Of a stretch of DNA of 64,000 nucleotides, positions 15,442-23,573 are shown piece after piece (the first letter of the stretch is position 1; each line of letters starts with the position of its first letter). The translations under genes were made by a program, and so were the position numbers. The notes beneath the pieces are model-generated. The model did not search any database. It was given only the letters and a program-made list of their open reading frames with translations, and was not told the DNA's origin. The stretch is from positions 186,001 to 250,000 of the forward strand of contig NZ_JANUBZ010000010.1 of the NCBI RefSeq assembly GCF_024808665.1, given 5' to 3'. This stretch comes from Mucilaginibacter empetricola. GTDB lineage: Bacteria > Bacteroidota > Bacteroidia > Sphingobacteriales > Sphingobacteriaceae.

Positions 15442-17937
15442 TTATTTTCCAGCACCACCTGTCCCGCTATCATCCTGTTGTTGCCCGTTATCATCTCTTG
15501 GTTTATCCTTTTTAAATTCCATTTTACCGAATTTATAAGTCAGACTAACCCCAAATGAGCGCAGCGGAATTTGACGCAGGCTATTTTGATTAAAGTTAGG
15601 ACCATAAGTGTTTGACGAAACATTAACATACTGATTAAACGGATTAGCAGCCGTTAAACCGATACTTGCCTTTTTCTTCATGATTTGTTTACGCAGTGCA
15701 AAGTTGTAGAATACAAAACCCGGGTTGGTTCCCTGGATGGTTCTTTGCGATGAACGGTCATTAATAAAAAACTCGCCGGCCAGATCGTGGCCAAAGTCAT
15801 AGCTTGCATTTAAATTAATGCGGTAAGCAAAACCACTTACCTGCGGGTCACCGGGATTGGTAGTAATCCTGTCGGCAAAAAACATGTTGGAGCGGAAAGT
15901 AAATTTACCGGCAGGCAACGAAGCATATAAATTTACACCTTCATTAACTTCCCTGCCAATATTATAGGTTTGGGTAAGCGAAACATCGGTGTAAGTAATA
16001 TCGCCCACGGTATAAGTAGGTAAAAAAGTAGTGAACGATTGTAAATCATTAGTGTTATATCTGTAAAATGCGGCTATGTAAATGTTGGCACCTTTATCAA
16101 ATGATTTATTATAGCCCAATTCAAAATTATGCCCCAATTCGGGTTTTAAGTCCGGATCACCGGTACTGATATTGTGCGGATCGCTGATATTATCAAACGG
16201 GTTTAATGAATTGTAACCCGGGCGCTGCAATCTGTATGAATAGCTGAATTTAATACTCTCCGTTTTATCCAGCTTATGCGATAGCACAAATGATGGCGAG
16301 AAAATACCATATGAAGGGATAGTGACATCCTGAGCATCAGAAGTAGCAGAAGTTGCTGTAGTATACTCATATCTTACACCAGCTTTGCCATCCAAAAAGT
16401 TGTTGAATAACGAAAAAGTGGTCGACAAATAATAAGCAAAAATTTTGCGGTTATAATCAAAAGTATACGATTGAAAAGGATTATAAACGTAATCGCCATC
16501 TGTTAATGTTTGCGTTGCTACGCTGTTATTAATATCCTCAATAGTAGCTTTAGCGCCGGTTTCAATGGTGAAATCTTTAGTGATGGGCTGGGTGTAGTCT
16601 ATAGAAATATCAGTTTCCTTATCGGTACCCGGGTTACTGCCTATTGACCCGATAGCTGGCGTAGTTAAACCGCCTGTATAGCTTTGCAGCTGTGAGTAGT
16701 CATTGGTGGTGCTGCTGTAACTATAATTGTAAAGGAAATCCAGCTCCTGATCTTTTCTGTTAAAAGTCTTTTTATAGGCCAGACTAAAATCAGTTGAATT
16801 GGTGCTGAACTTGCTGAACGCGTTGTTTACGCTCATGGTATCAAGAGAAGTGGCACCGAAAGCCGTAGTTTGATTTTGATTGGTGACGCCATTACTCTGG
16901 TTGCCAAAATGGTTAAAGTTAACAGCCGCCGTTAATGCATCTTTTGGAGTAATATCCCAATTTAAACTGAAGCCTGAGCGATAACCACTTCTTTTAAAAG
17001 CACTGCTGCCCTTTTGGTTTAAATTAGTAACAGTATCCCTTGTATTGCTGTATGATGTACGGTCGGCAGTACTTGGGGTAGTACTGGTAAGCTGGCCATT
17101 GCCGCTAAAAAATACGCCCACACCAATTTTGCCTTTTTTGGCATTCAGGTTAAATGATCCGTTTTCTAAACGTGTTCCGGCCGATAGGTTTACGCTGCCG
17201 TTAACGCCCTGTACGTTATTGTCTTTTAATATAATGTTGATGATACCTCCGGTGCCTGCTGCATCATATTTAGCACCGGGATTGGTAATTACCTCAATGT
17301 TTTTAATCTGACTTGCCGGGATAGCCTGCAAAGCATCGGTAATGCTTGAGCCGAAAATGGTTGAAGGCTTGCCATTAATCAGGAACTGGATATTGGTATT
17401 GCCCATCAGCTCCACATTTCCATTAATATCTACCGATACCATGGGTACTTTTTGTAATACATCCAACGCCACACCACCTTGTGAGGTAAGGTCATTTGCC
17501 GGGTTGTATACCAGTTTATCAATCTTGTTTTCAACCGCCGGAACTTTGGCCGTAATAACAACATCCTTTAATTGGTTTTGAATAGGCGACAAAAGAATAA
17601 TGCCTAATGATACATTTTTATTGGCATCGCTTACCGTTACGTTATTGATGGTTTGTTTTTTATAGCCCAAAAATTCAACGGTTACAATATAAGTACCGGG
17701 CGCAATATTGTCAATTTTAAAATTGCCTTTGGGATCGGTACTGGCACCATTAAAGGGCGAAGTACTGCCCGGTTTAAAAATGCTGATAGTAGCATAATCA
17801 ACAGGGGTATTGTTGCTGGCATCATTTACCTTACCGCTTATTTTACCCGTATTGGCATTGCCGGGCGGATTGGTTTGAGCCTTTGCACCAAAACCTGCTA
17901 TCACTAAAAATAGTATGAAACAAATATTCCTCATCAC
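15442..17937 (-). CDS. TonB-dependent receptor / outer membrane beta-barrel protein (OMP_b-brl_3 type)
   Basis: An 831-residue outer-membrane protein. The signal peptide ends near residue 20 (GFGAKAQ). A carboxypeptidase-regulatory-like domain covers about 30-115 (GKISGKVNDASNNTPVDYAT, DPKGNFKIDNIAPGTYIV). A plug covers about 125-235 (VLQKVPMVSVDINGNVEL, FLINGKPSTIFG, IEVITNPGAKYDAAGTGG). The remainder is a barrel including SYRLQRPGYNSLNPFDN, with final strand SFGVSLTYKFGKMEF. A charged, Gly- and Gln-rich tail of about 25 residues follows the last strand, which is unusual for a barrel whose C-terminus normally ends the fold. It is a paralogue of 11261-13699, is probably monocistronic, and ends in a good terminator. 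Ligand unknown. Confidence 0.88.
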   Translation of the reverse strand: MMRNICFILFLVIAGFGAKAQTNPPGNANTGKISGKVNDASNNTPVDYATISIFKPGSTSPFNGASTDPKGNFKIDNIAPGTYIVTVEFLGYKKQTINNVTVSDANKNVSLGIILLSPIQNQLKDVVITAKVPAVENKIDKLVYNPANDLTSQGGVALDVLQKVPMVSVDINGNVELMGNTNIQFLINGKPSTIFGSSITDALQAIPASQIKNIEVITNPGAKYDAAGTGGIINIILKDNNVQGVNGSVNLSAGTRLENGSFNLNAKKGKIGVGVFFSGNGQLTSTTPSTADRTSYSNTRDTVTNLNQKGSSAFKRSGYRSGFSLNWDITPKDALTAAVNFNHFGNQSNGVTNQNQTTAFGATSLDTMSVNNAFSKFSTNSTDFSLAYKKTFNRKDQELDFLYNYSYSSTTNDYSQLQSYTGGLTTPAIGSIGSNPGTDKETDISIDYTQPITKDFTIETGAKATIEDINNSVATQTLTDGDYVYNPFQSYTFDYNRKIFAYYLSTTFSLFNNFLDGKAGVRYEYTTATSATSDAQDVTIPSYGIFSPSFVLSHKLDKTESIKFSYSYRLQRPGYNSLNPFDNISDPHNISTGDPDLKPELGHNFELGYNKSFDKGANIYIAAFYRYNTNDLQSFTTFLPTYTVGDITYTDVSLTQTYNIGREVNEGVNLYASLPAGKFTFRSNMFFADRITTNPGDPQVSGFAYRINLNASYDFGHDLAGEFFINDRSSQRTIQGTNPGFVFYNFALRKQIMKKKASIGLTAANPFNQYVNVSSNTYGPNFNQNSLRQIPLRSFGVSLTYKFGKMEFKKDKPRDDNGQQQDDSGTGGAGK

Positions 17938-18118
17938 GTTGTGTCGATATATTAATCGACAAAAATGCGGCAGAATTTTGGATTATTACTGAATTTGCAA
18001 CTTAGCTCAATGTAATTGTTACCAAGTAAGTGTAATTGTTACATTTAATGCTTGATTTTTATAAAAATACCTGCTTTATGGGAGAGAAAAATAGCCGAAT
18101 GGCATTTAAACGATAAAT

Positions 18119-18661
18119 CTAAACGTCGTTTTGCTTTAAAATACGTACAATTTGTACATATCGGCGTCTGTAATTTTTATCCATGGCAGTTATGGTAACG
18201 CCATGTTCCTTACCCGAGGTGGAGTGGATAAATGTAAAATTATCAACACCATCATTGCAAAAAACAATACCGATGTGACCAATTTTGTGGGTGTGTTTTT
18301 TGGTTCCGGTAAATAATATAATATCGCCGGGTTTGGCATCTTCCAGTCTTATCTTTTCGCCAACGTTAATAAACTCGCACGATGAGCGGGGCACGTTGAA
18401 ATTGAAGCTTTTAAAAACATAGCTTACAAATCCCGAACAATCAAAACCGCGTAAAGGATCGGAGGTGGCAGAACGGTAACGGACGCCAATTAAACTTTGA
18501 GCAAAATGGAGAATGCTATCGGCCGGTATGGTATCATTATTCAAGGTTACTCTTGCCGGCGTTGGCCTGTGATGCCTGGTGCTTTTTCGCGCAAGGGCAT
18601 TGCTCGCCGCCATAGCAGTAAGACAAAAAACAATGATAAGGCTGATTGAAAAATTCCTCAT
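18119..18661 (-). CDS. NlpC/P60 family peptidoglycan endopeptidase
   Basis: A 180-residue protein with a signal peptide ending near residue 24. The catalytic domain covers about 50-175. The nucleophile Cys is in RGFDCSGFVSYVF (C75), the first His is in HKIGHIGIVF, and the third polar residue is the His in FIHSTSG. These enzymes cut gamma-D-glutamyl-diaminopimelate bonds in wall stem peptides. Before the domain lies a basic linker (KSTRHHRPTPARV). About 180 residues is the typical size for single-domain Bacteroidota enzymes. It lies alone on the minus strand; the next gene upstream starts 540 bases away. Confidence 0.9.
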   Translation of the reverse strand: MRNFSISLIIVFCLTAMAASNALARKSTRHHRPTPARVTLNNDTIPADSILHFAQSLIGVRYRSATSDPLRGFDCSGFVSYVFKSFNFNVPRSSCEFINVGEKIRLEDAKPGDIILFTGTKKHTHKIGHIGIVFCNDGVDNFTFIHSTSGKEHGVTITAMDKNYRRRYVQIVRILKQNDV

Positions 18662-18784
18662 TTACAGGGGGCAAGATATCAGATTTACCTATTGGTCCCT
18701 AACTTTTTATGAGAATTTTAGGAAGATAGTTTTAAACGATTGTTAATCAGTTTGATAGCTGGTTTTTTGTTCTTTCCAGGCTTC

Positions 18785-19201
18785 TCACTTAAGAATCAAC
18801 ACCAAACTCCCCCCAATAATCATGGCGGCTCCCACGCCCATTTTCCATGTCAACGGTTCGCCTAAAAATACTACTGCCAGCACAATGGCTATGGCTACGC
18901 TCAATTTATCAACCGGCGCTACTTGCGATACCTCGCCCAGTTGCAGCGCTTTAAAATAACAGATCCATGATAAGCCGGTTGCACATCCCGAAAGGACCAG
19001 AAACGTCCAGTTTATTCTGGTAAGGCTGCCAATGCCCGTTGTCGCACCCCTTGCAAAAGCTATGCCCCAGGCAATAATTAATATTACGGCAGTACGTATG
19101 GCTGTAGCCAGATCAGTATCAACCCCTTTGATGCCTATTTTTGCAAAAATGGCGGTCAGTGCCGCAAAAAGTGCTGATAGTAAAGCATAAATCCACCACA
19201 T
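18785..19201 (-). CDS. EamA-family half-size transporter
   Basis: A 138-residue protein with about five hydrophobic segments covering nearly the whole length. It matches the single EamA repeat seen in the short COG2510-like family: MWWIYALLSALFAALTAIFA at the start, an internal GCATGLSWICYFKALQLGE, and VAPVDKLSVAIAIVLAVVFL near the end. Full EamA proteins have two such repeats, so this one probably works as a dimer, as SMR proteins do. The substrate is unknown. It is convergent with nothing and divergent from the two-component genes 134 bases away. Confidence 0.85.
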   Translation of the reverse strand: MWWIYALLSALFAALTAIFAKIGIKGVDTDLATAIRTAVILIIAWGIAFARGATTGIGSLTRINWTFLVLSGCATGLSWICYFKALQLGEVSQVAPVDKLSVAIAIVLAVVFLGEPLTWKMGVGAAMIIGGSLVLILK

Positions 19202-19282
19202 AATGACTGATTTTTTAATAAAAAAAGCTAATATAGAGCTTGAATTGGTATAAAATCTGTTGCTTAATATCGATGGTTGATT

Positions 19283-19294
19283 TTAATCCAAAAT
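19283..19294 (+). promoter_or_regulatory. Putative response-regulator box, copy 1
   Basis: TTAATCCAAAAT lies 41 bases before the response-regulator start. The identical 12-mer is found upstream of the efflux operon at 21335-21346, and both are preceded by a GATGG-TTG word. This fits autoregulation plus control of the efflux genes, but binding is inferred. Confidence 0.35.
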
Positions 19295-19334
19295 CTTTAC
19301 AAATTTGACTTTGTACCTTTAACAAAAAAATATT

Positions 19335-20012
19335 TTGAAGATACTGATTATTGAAGATGAAGAAGGTTTGCGGGAGAGTATCGAAGAGTACTTTACCGAA
19401 GCCGGCAATATTTGCGAAACAGCAGCCAATTACCAGGTTGGCTTAAGCAAGGTGAACCTTTACCGCTACGATTGTATTTTGCTGGATATCACCATGCCCG
19501 ACGGCAGCGGTATGAACATCCTGAAAAATATAAAAGAAAATAATTACCCGGACGGAGTGCTCATCATTTCCGCAAAAAACTCATTAGACGACAGGCTCGA
19601 TGGTCTTAATCTTGGTGCTGATGACTACCTGGTAAAACCTTTTCATTTGTCCGAATTAAAAGCAAGGGTAACAGCTATTATCCGTCGCAAAACTTTTGGT
19701 GGCAGCAACCAATTACTGTTTAATGAAATTGCTATTGATCTTTTGTCAAAAGAAGTAAAGGTGGGCAAGCAACCGGTTAAATTAACCCGTAAAGAATACG
19801 CCTTGTTGCTTTATTTTTTGGCCAACAAAGGGAAAGTAGTTTCAAAAAATGCTATTGCCGAGCACCTTTGGGGCGATGGTATTGATATGGCCAACAACTT
19901 TGATTTTATTTATTCGCATATTAAAAACGTACGTAAAAAACTAATGGAAGCTGGTTGCGGTGATTACATTCAGGCTGCTTATGGTATGGGCTATAAGTTT
20001 ACCGATCAATGA
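19335..20012 (+). CDS. OmpR-family response regulator
   Basis: A 225-residue two-domain regulator. The receiver has ED at 7-8, phosphoacceptor D51 in LLDITMPDG, and K101 in DDYLVKPF. The winged-helix DNA-binding domain covers about 130-225, with KLTRKEYALLLYFLANKG and HIKNVRKKL before the final wing. The start is TTG at 19335; an in-frame TAA at 19320 rules out any upstream ATG, and MKILIIEDEE is the normal beginning of this family. The stop overlaps the kinase ATG (ATGA). It probably controls the efflux operon that starts at 21383. The signal is unknown. Confidence 0.93.
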   Translation: MKILIIEDEEGLRESIEEYFTEAGNICETAANYQVGLSKVNLYRYDCILLDITMPDGSGMNILKNIKENNYPDGVLIISAKNSLDDRLDGLNLGADDYLVKPFHLSELKARVTAIIRRKTFGGSNQLLFNEIAIDLLSKEVKVGKQPVKLTRKEYALLLYFLANKGKVVSKNAIAEHLWGDGIDMANNFDFIYSHIKNVRKKLMEAGCGDYIQAAYGMGYKFTDQ

Positions 20013-21295
20013 AGCTTTTAGCCAAATACAACCGGGTAAACTTAATTACCACCATTGTAGTAATGCTTATAACCGGCATTATTTATTACCAGGCCATCAG
20101 CTGGATTTTAACCAGCCAAAATGATAAGGACCTGGTTGTTGAAGAACAGGAAGTTTTTGACTACGTAAAGCTCAATAACCACCTGCCGCAAACTTTTGAA
20201 TCTGATGATCAGCAGATCACTTTCACGTCGGCCCCCATGGGTTCGGTAAAGCGCGAGTTTATTAATACCATATATTTTAAGAAGCTTGATAGTGATAAAC
20301 CCCAAAAACACCGGCACAAACATGAGGATGAGTATGAGGCCGGTCGTGGATTAATAAGCTCAGTTGTTGTAGGCGATAAATATTATAAAATACAGATAGT
20401 TGAGTCGAAAGTTGAAACAGAGGATTTAATAAGGTTAATATTCATTATTACCATCTGCGTAATTGCTTTACTGCTGATTACGCTGGTGTTTACTAACCGT
20501 TTAATTTTAAACAGACTTTGGCGGCCTTTTTATAATATAATGAAAGAGCTGAAACTGTTTAATATAGCCGATGTCCAGGATATACCCAGCGTGGAAACAA
20601 CCACCGATGAATTTAGAGAGCTGAACAACGCGGTGGTTGATATGGCTGGCAAAGCTAAATACGATTATAATACACTTAAAACATTTACAGAAAATGCTTC
20701 GCATGAGTTACTGACGCCTATAGCTGTTATTAATTCAAAGCTGGATACATTAATACAAACGGAAAACTTTAGTCAGCAGCAGAGTAAATTACTGAATGAT
20801 TTATATGGTGCGGTATCGCGGTTAAATCGTTTAAATCAATCATTATTGTTGCTGGTTAAAATAGAAAATCGCCTGTTACATGAACAGCAACCCATTAATT
20901 TAAAAGATTTAGCGGAAGAGATGATAGGGCAGTTTGAAGAGATTTTTCAGGATAAAGATATTCAGCTCAGTTATACACTGGAAGACAAAGAAATTACAGC
21001 CAGCCGCTACCTGGTTGAAATTATGTTAAGTAACTTAATAACTAATGCCATAAGGCACAATTACCGCGGCGGCAGTATCAATATTATACTAACCGACTAT
21101 AGCTTAATTATACAAAACACCGGCGAAAGTATGGCTCTTCAACCCGAAAAAATATTTACCCGTTTCCATAAATCCTCAAAATCTGAAGGCAGCGGATTGG
21201 GACTCACCATTTGTCACCAGATATGCGAAAGCTATAATTATACACTCACTTATTCATTTTGGAATAGCCACCACACTTTTACTATAGCTTTTTAG
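20009..21295 (+). CDS. Sensor histidine kinase
   Basis: A 428-residue inner-membrane kinase. Membrane segments at about 12-30 and 141-162 flank a periplasmic domain. That domain carries a His- and acid-rich stretch (KHRHKHEDEYE, about 100-110) that could bind metal ions. The dimerisation helix has the phosphorylated H232 in ENASHELLTPIAV. The ATPase domain shows NLITNAIRHN (N box) and GSGLGLTICHQI (G2 box). No PAS or clear HAMP is recognisable, though about 170-215 is the right place for one. It is coupled to the regulator by ATGA overlap and lies 87 bases before the TolC gene, so it probably senses envelope stress or a toxic compound exported by that pump. Confidence 0.92.
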   Translation: MKLLAKYNRVNLITTIVVMLITGIIYYQAISWILTSQNDKDLVVEEQEVFDYVKLNNHLPQTFESDDQQITFTSAPMGSVKREFINTIYFKKLDSDKPQKHRHKHEDEYEAGRGLISSVVVGDKYYKIQIVESKVETEDLIRLIFIITICVIALLLITLVFTNRLILNRLWRPFYNIMKELKLFNIADVQDIPSVETTTDEFRELNNAVVDMAGKAKYDYNTLKTFTENASHELLTPIAVINSKLDTLIQTENFSQQQSKLLNDLYGAVSRLNRLNQSLLLLVKIENRLLHEQQPINLKDLAEEMIGQFEEIFQDKDIQLSYTLEDKEITASRYLVEIMLSNLITNAIRHNYRGGSINIILTDYSLIIQNTGESMALQPEKIFTRFHKSSKSEGSGLGLTICHQICESYNYTLTYSFWNSHHTFTIAF

Positions 21296-21323
21296 TTGTA
21301 ATTTTATTGGTGATGGATTGGCC

Positions 21324-21346
21324 TGCATCCCAAATTAATCCAAAAT
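21324..21346 (+). promoter_or_regulatory. Putative response-regulator box upstream of the efflux operon
   Basis: The region contains GCATCCCAAA followed by TTAATCCAAAAT (21335-21346). These form an imperfect direct repeat of ATCC-AAA words spaced about one helical turn apart, as OmpR-family regulators usually bind. The 12-mer is identical to one upstream of the regulator at 19283-19294. Confidence 0.35.
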
Positions 21347-21382
21347 TATGTTATATTTTAGCATCAAAAACGGCATTATTGA

Positions 21383-22618
21383 ATGAAATTATTTTTCAGC
21401 CTGTTCTTTTGCATACTCATCTGTTCTGTTTCATTGGCCCAATCCCAAACCCTTGATCATTACCTGGATATAGCTAAAAGCAACAGCCCATTATTAAAAG
21501 ACCTGCACAACCAGGTAGCCTCTAATCAGCAGGACAGCCTGCGGTTAAGGGCGGGGTATAAACCCCAGGTAAATTTGAACAGCGCAGGTTTATACGCGCC
21601 AACAATTGGCGGCTACGGTTACGCAGGTGCAATAACCAATGAGCATACATTAAATGGATTGGTAGGTATAAACCAGGCTATTGTGAGTAAAAAAAACCTG
21701 GATGCGCAGTTGCAGGCTATAACTTTGCAAAGTCAGTCAGTAGGCAATGCCTCAAAAATATCTGAGCAGGATCTAAAAAAAGCCATCACCACACAATACA
21801 TCACCGCTTATGGCAGCCTGCAGCAGTATAAATTTAATCAGGATGTTATCGATTTGTTAAGCAAGGAAGAAAAATTGCTTAAAGAGTTAACACGCTCAAA
21901 CGTATATCATCAAAGTGATTATCTTACTTTTCTGGTAACGTTAAAACAGCAGCAATTACTGATGCTGCAATCGCGCCTGCAATACAAAAATGATTATACT
22001 ACCCTGAATTATCTTGCCGGCATAGCCGATACCAGTATGATTGAATTACAGGAACCCGTATTACAACAGGCTATTCGTCCTGACGTTGACAATAGCATAT
22101 TTTTCAGGCAGTATAAAATTGATAGTTTAAAGCTGATCAACAGCCGCCAGTTAATTGATTTTAGCTATAAACCCAAAGCAAATTTATTGGCCGATGGGGG
22201 CTACAATTCTGATTTTATGGGTCAGGCGTATAAAAACTTTGGCGTAAGCGCCGGGTTTACTTTTACTATGCCTATTTATGATGGCGGTCAGCGCAAAATG
22301 CAGTACAAAAAGTTATCGTTGGCAGAAGAAACCCGCGAAAATTATAAAGCTTTTTTTGATACCCAATATCATCAGCAAATAGCGCAGCTGAAACAACAAA
22401 TTGGCGAAAACGATAATCTGCTGCATCAGATAGATGAACAGTTAAAATATTCGGAAAGCCTGATAAAGGTAGATAACCAGCTTTTACAAACCGGCGATTT
22501 GCGGATTGCCGATCTGATACTGGCCGTTAACAATTATCTTACAGTAAAAAATCTGCGCACAACAACCAATATTAATAAATTACAGCTTATCAATCAGCTA
22601 AATTACTGGAACAGGTAA
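21383..22618 (+). CDS. TolC-family outer membrane efflux protein
   Basis: A 411-residue protein with a signal peptide ending near residue 20 (SVSLAQ). The rest is long amphipathic helices with heptad-like Leu/Gln patterns, as in the TolC alpha-barrel: TLDHYLDIAKSNSPLL at the start, and QQIAQLKQQIGENDNLLHQI later. The central TMPIYDGGQRKMQYKKLSLA is the typical strand-to-helix transition. It is a little shorter than E. coli TolC. It is the first gene of the pump operon, one base before the adaptor ATG. It would form the outer-membrane channel for the RND pump encoded downstream. Confidence 0.9.
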   Translation: MKLFFSLFFCILICSVSLAQSQTLDHYLDIAKSNSPLLKDLHNQVASNQQDSLRLRAGYKPQVNLNSAGLYAPTIGGYGYAGAITNEHTLNGLVGINQAIVSKKNLDAQLQAITLQSQSVGNASKISEQDLKKAITTQYITAYGSLQQYKFNQDVIDLLSKEEKLLKELTRSNVYHQSDYLTFLVTLKQQQLLMLQSRLQYKNDYTTLNYLAGIADTSMIELQEPVLQQAIRPDVDNSIFFRQYKIDSLKLINSRQLIDFSYKPKANLLADGGYNSDFMGQAYKNFGVSAGFTFTMPIYDGGQRKMQYKKLSLAEETRENYKAFFDTQYHQQIAQLKQQIGENDNLLHQIDEQLKYSESLIKVDNQLLQTGDLRIADLILAVNNYLTVKNLRTTTNINKLQLINQLNYWNR

Positions 22619-22619
22619 T

Positions 22620-23573
22620 ATGAAAACATTCATTTTTAAATATTTACGCATTGGCCGCTTTTGTTTTATAATAGGCGTTGCATCCTTACTTTTTTCATGC
22701 CAGAGCAAGGATAAAGCAGCTGACGATGAAGACGCAAAAGTAACGTCAGAAACACCCGTAACTGTAACCAACATTGATGACAGTACTTTAACTGATTATA
22801 TCGATCTGAACGCTACATCAACCACTTTGCAAAAAAACTATGTAAAATCAAACGCCAATGGTTATATCGAAACCGTTAATGCACAGCTTGGTCATGATGT
22901 GAGCAAGGGCGAAGTGCTTTTTACTGTAAAAACAAAAGAAGCCCAAAGCATAGGCAACAGCATTAATGTTTTAGATAGCACCTTTAAATTTTCAGGCGTA
23001 AATAAGATAAAAGCTTCAGCATCGGGATATATTTCACAAATGAGCCATCAAAAAGGCGATTATGTGCAGGACGGCGAGGCATTGGCAACTATTAGCGACC
23101 GTTCCAGCTTTGTGTTTTTGATGCAAGTGCCCTATGAACTAAAACAATACGTAAAAATAGGCCAAAATATCGACCTGATATTGCCAGGCGGTAGCAGGAT
23201 CAGTTCAACTGCAAGCTCCTTTATGCCAACTGTTGATACTGTTTCGCAAACGCAGGGACTGGTACTTAAGTTAAACGGAGGTCAGCAAATTCCCGAAAAC
23301 CTGGTGGCAAAAGCGCGAATTGTCAAATCGTTAAAAAGCAATACACAATCGCTGCCCAAATCGGCCATACTGGCAAACGAAACACAAACAGATTTTTGGG
23401 TGATGAAGCTCATCAATCCAACTACAGCCATAAAAGTTCCGGTAAAGGAAGGCATTATTGCAGGCGATAGGGTGGAGATATTATCGCCCAAATTTACCGC
23501 ACAGGATAAAATAATTGTTAGCGGCAACTACGGCTTGCCTGATACTGCCAAAGTTAAAATTGTTGCGCAATGA
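22620..23573 (+). CDS. RND efflux periplasmic adaptor (membrane fusion) lipoprotein
   Basis: A 317-residue lipoprotein: signal sequence followed by lipobox LLFSCQ, placing a lipidated Cys near residue 29. A barrel-sandwich (lipoyl-like) half starts at YVKSNANGYIETVNAQLGHD, and the second half lies in KIKASASGYISQMSHQKGDY. The two are joined by a very short segment rather than a long hairpin. Then come a beta-barrel domain (FVFLMQVPYELKQYVKIGQ) and a membrane-proximal domain (VPVKEGIIAGDRVEIL). The missing alpha-hairpin makes it shorter than AcrA (about 370-400 residues). It overlaps the pump gene by ATGA, so the stoichiometry is probably coupled. Confidence 0.9.
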   Translation: MKTFIFKYLRIGRFCFIIGVASLLFSCQSKDKAADDEDAKVTSETPVTVTNIDDSTLTDYIDLNATSTTLQKNYVKSNANGYIETVNAQLGHDVSKGEVLFTVKTKEAQSIGNSINVLDSTFKFSGVNKIKASASGYISQMSHQKGDYVQDGEALATISDRSSFVFLMQVPYELKQYVKIGQNIDLILPGGSRISSTASSFMPTVDTVSQTQGLVLKLNGGQQIPENLVAKARIVKSLKSNTQSLPKSAILANETQTDFWVMKLINPTTAIKVPVKEGIIAGDRVEILSPKFTAQDKIIVSGNYGLPDTAKVKIVAQ

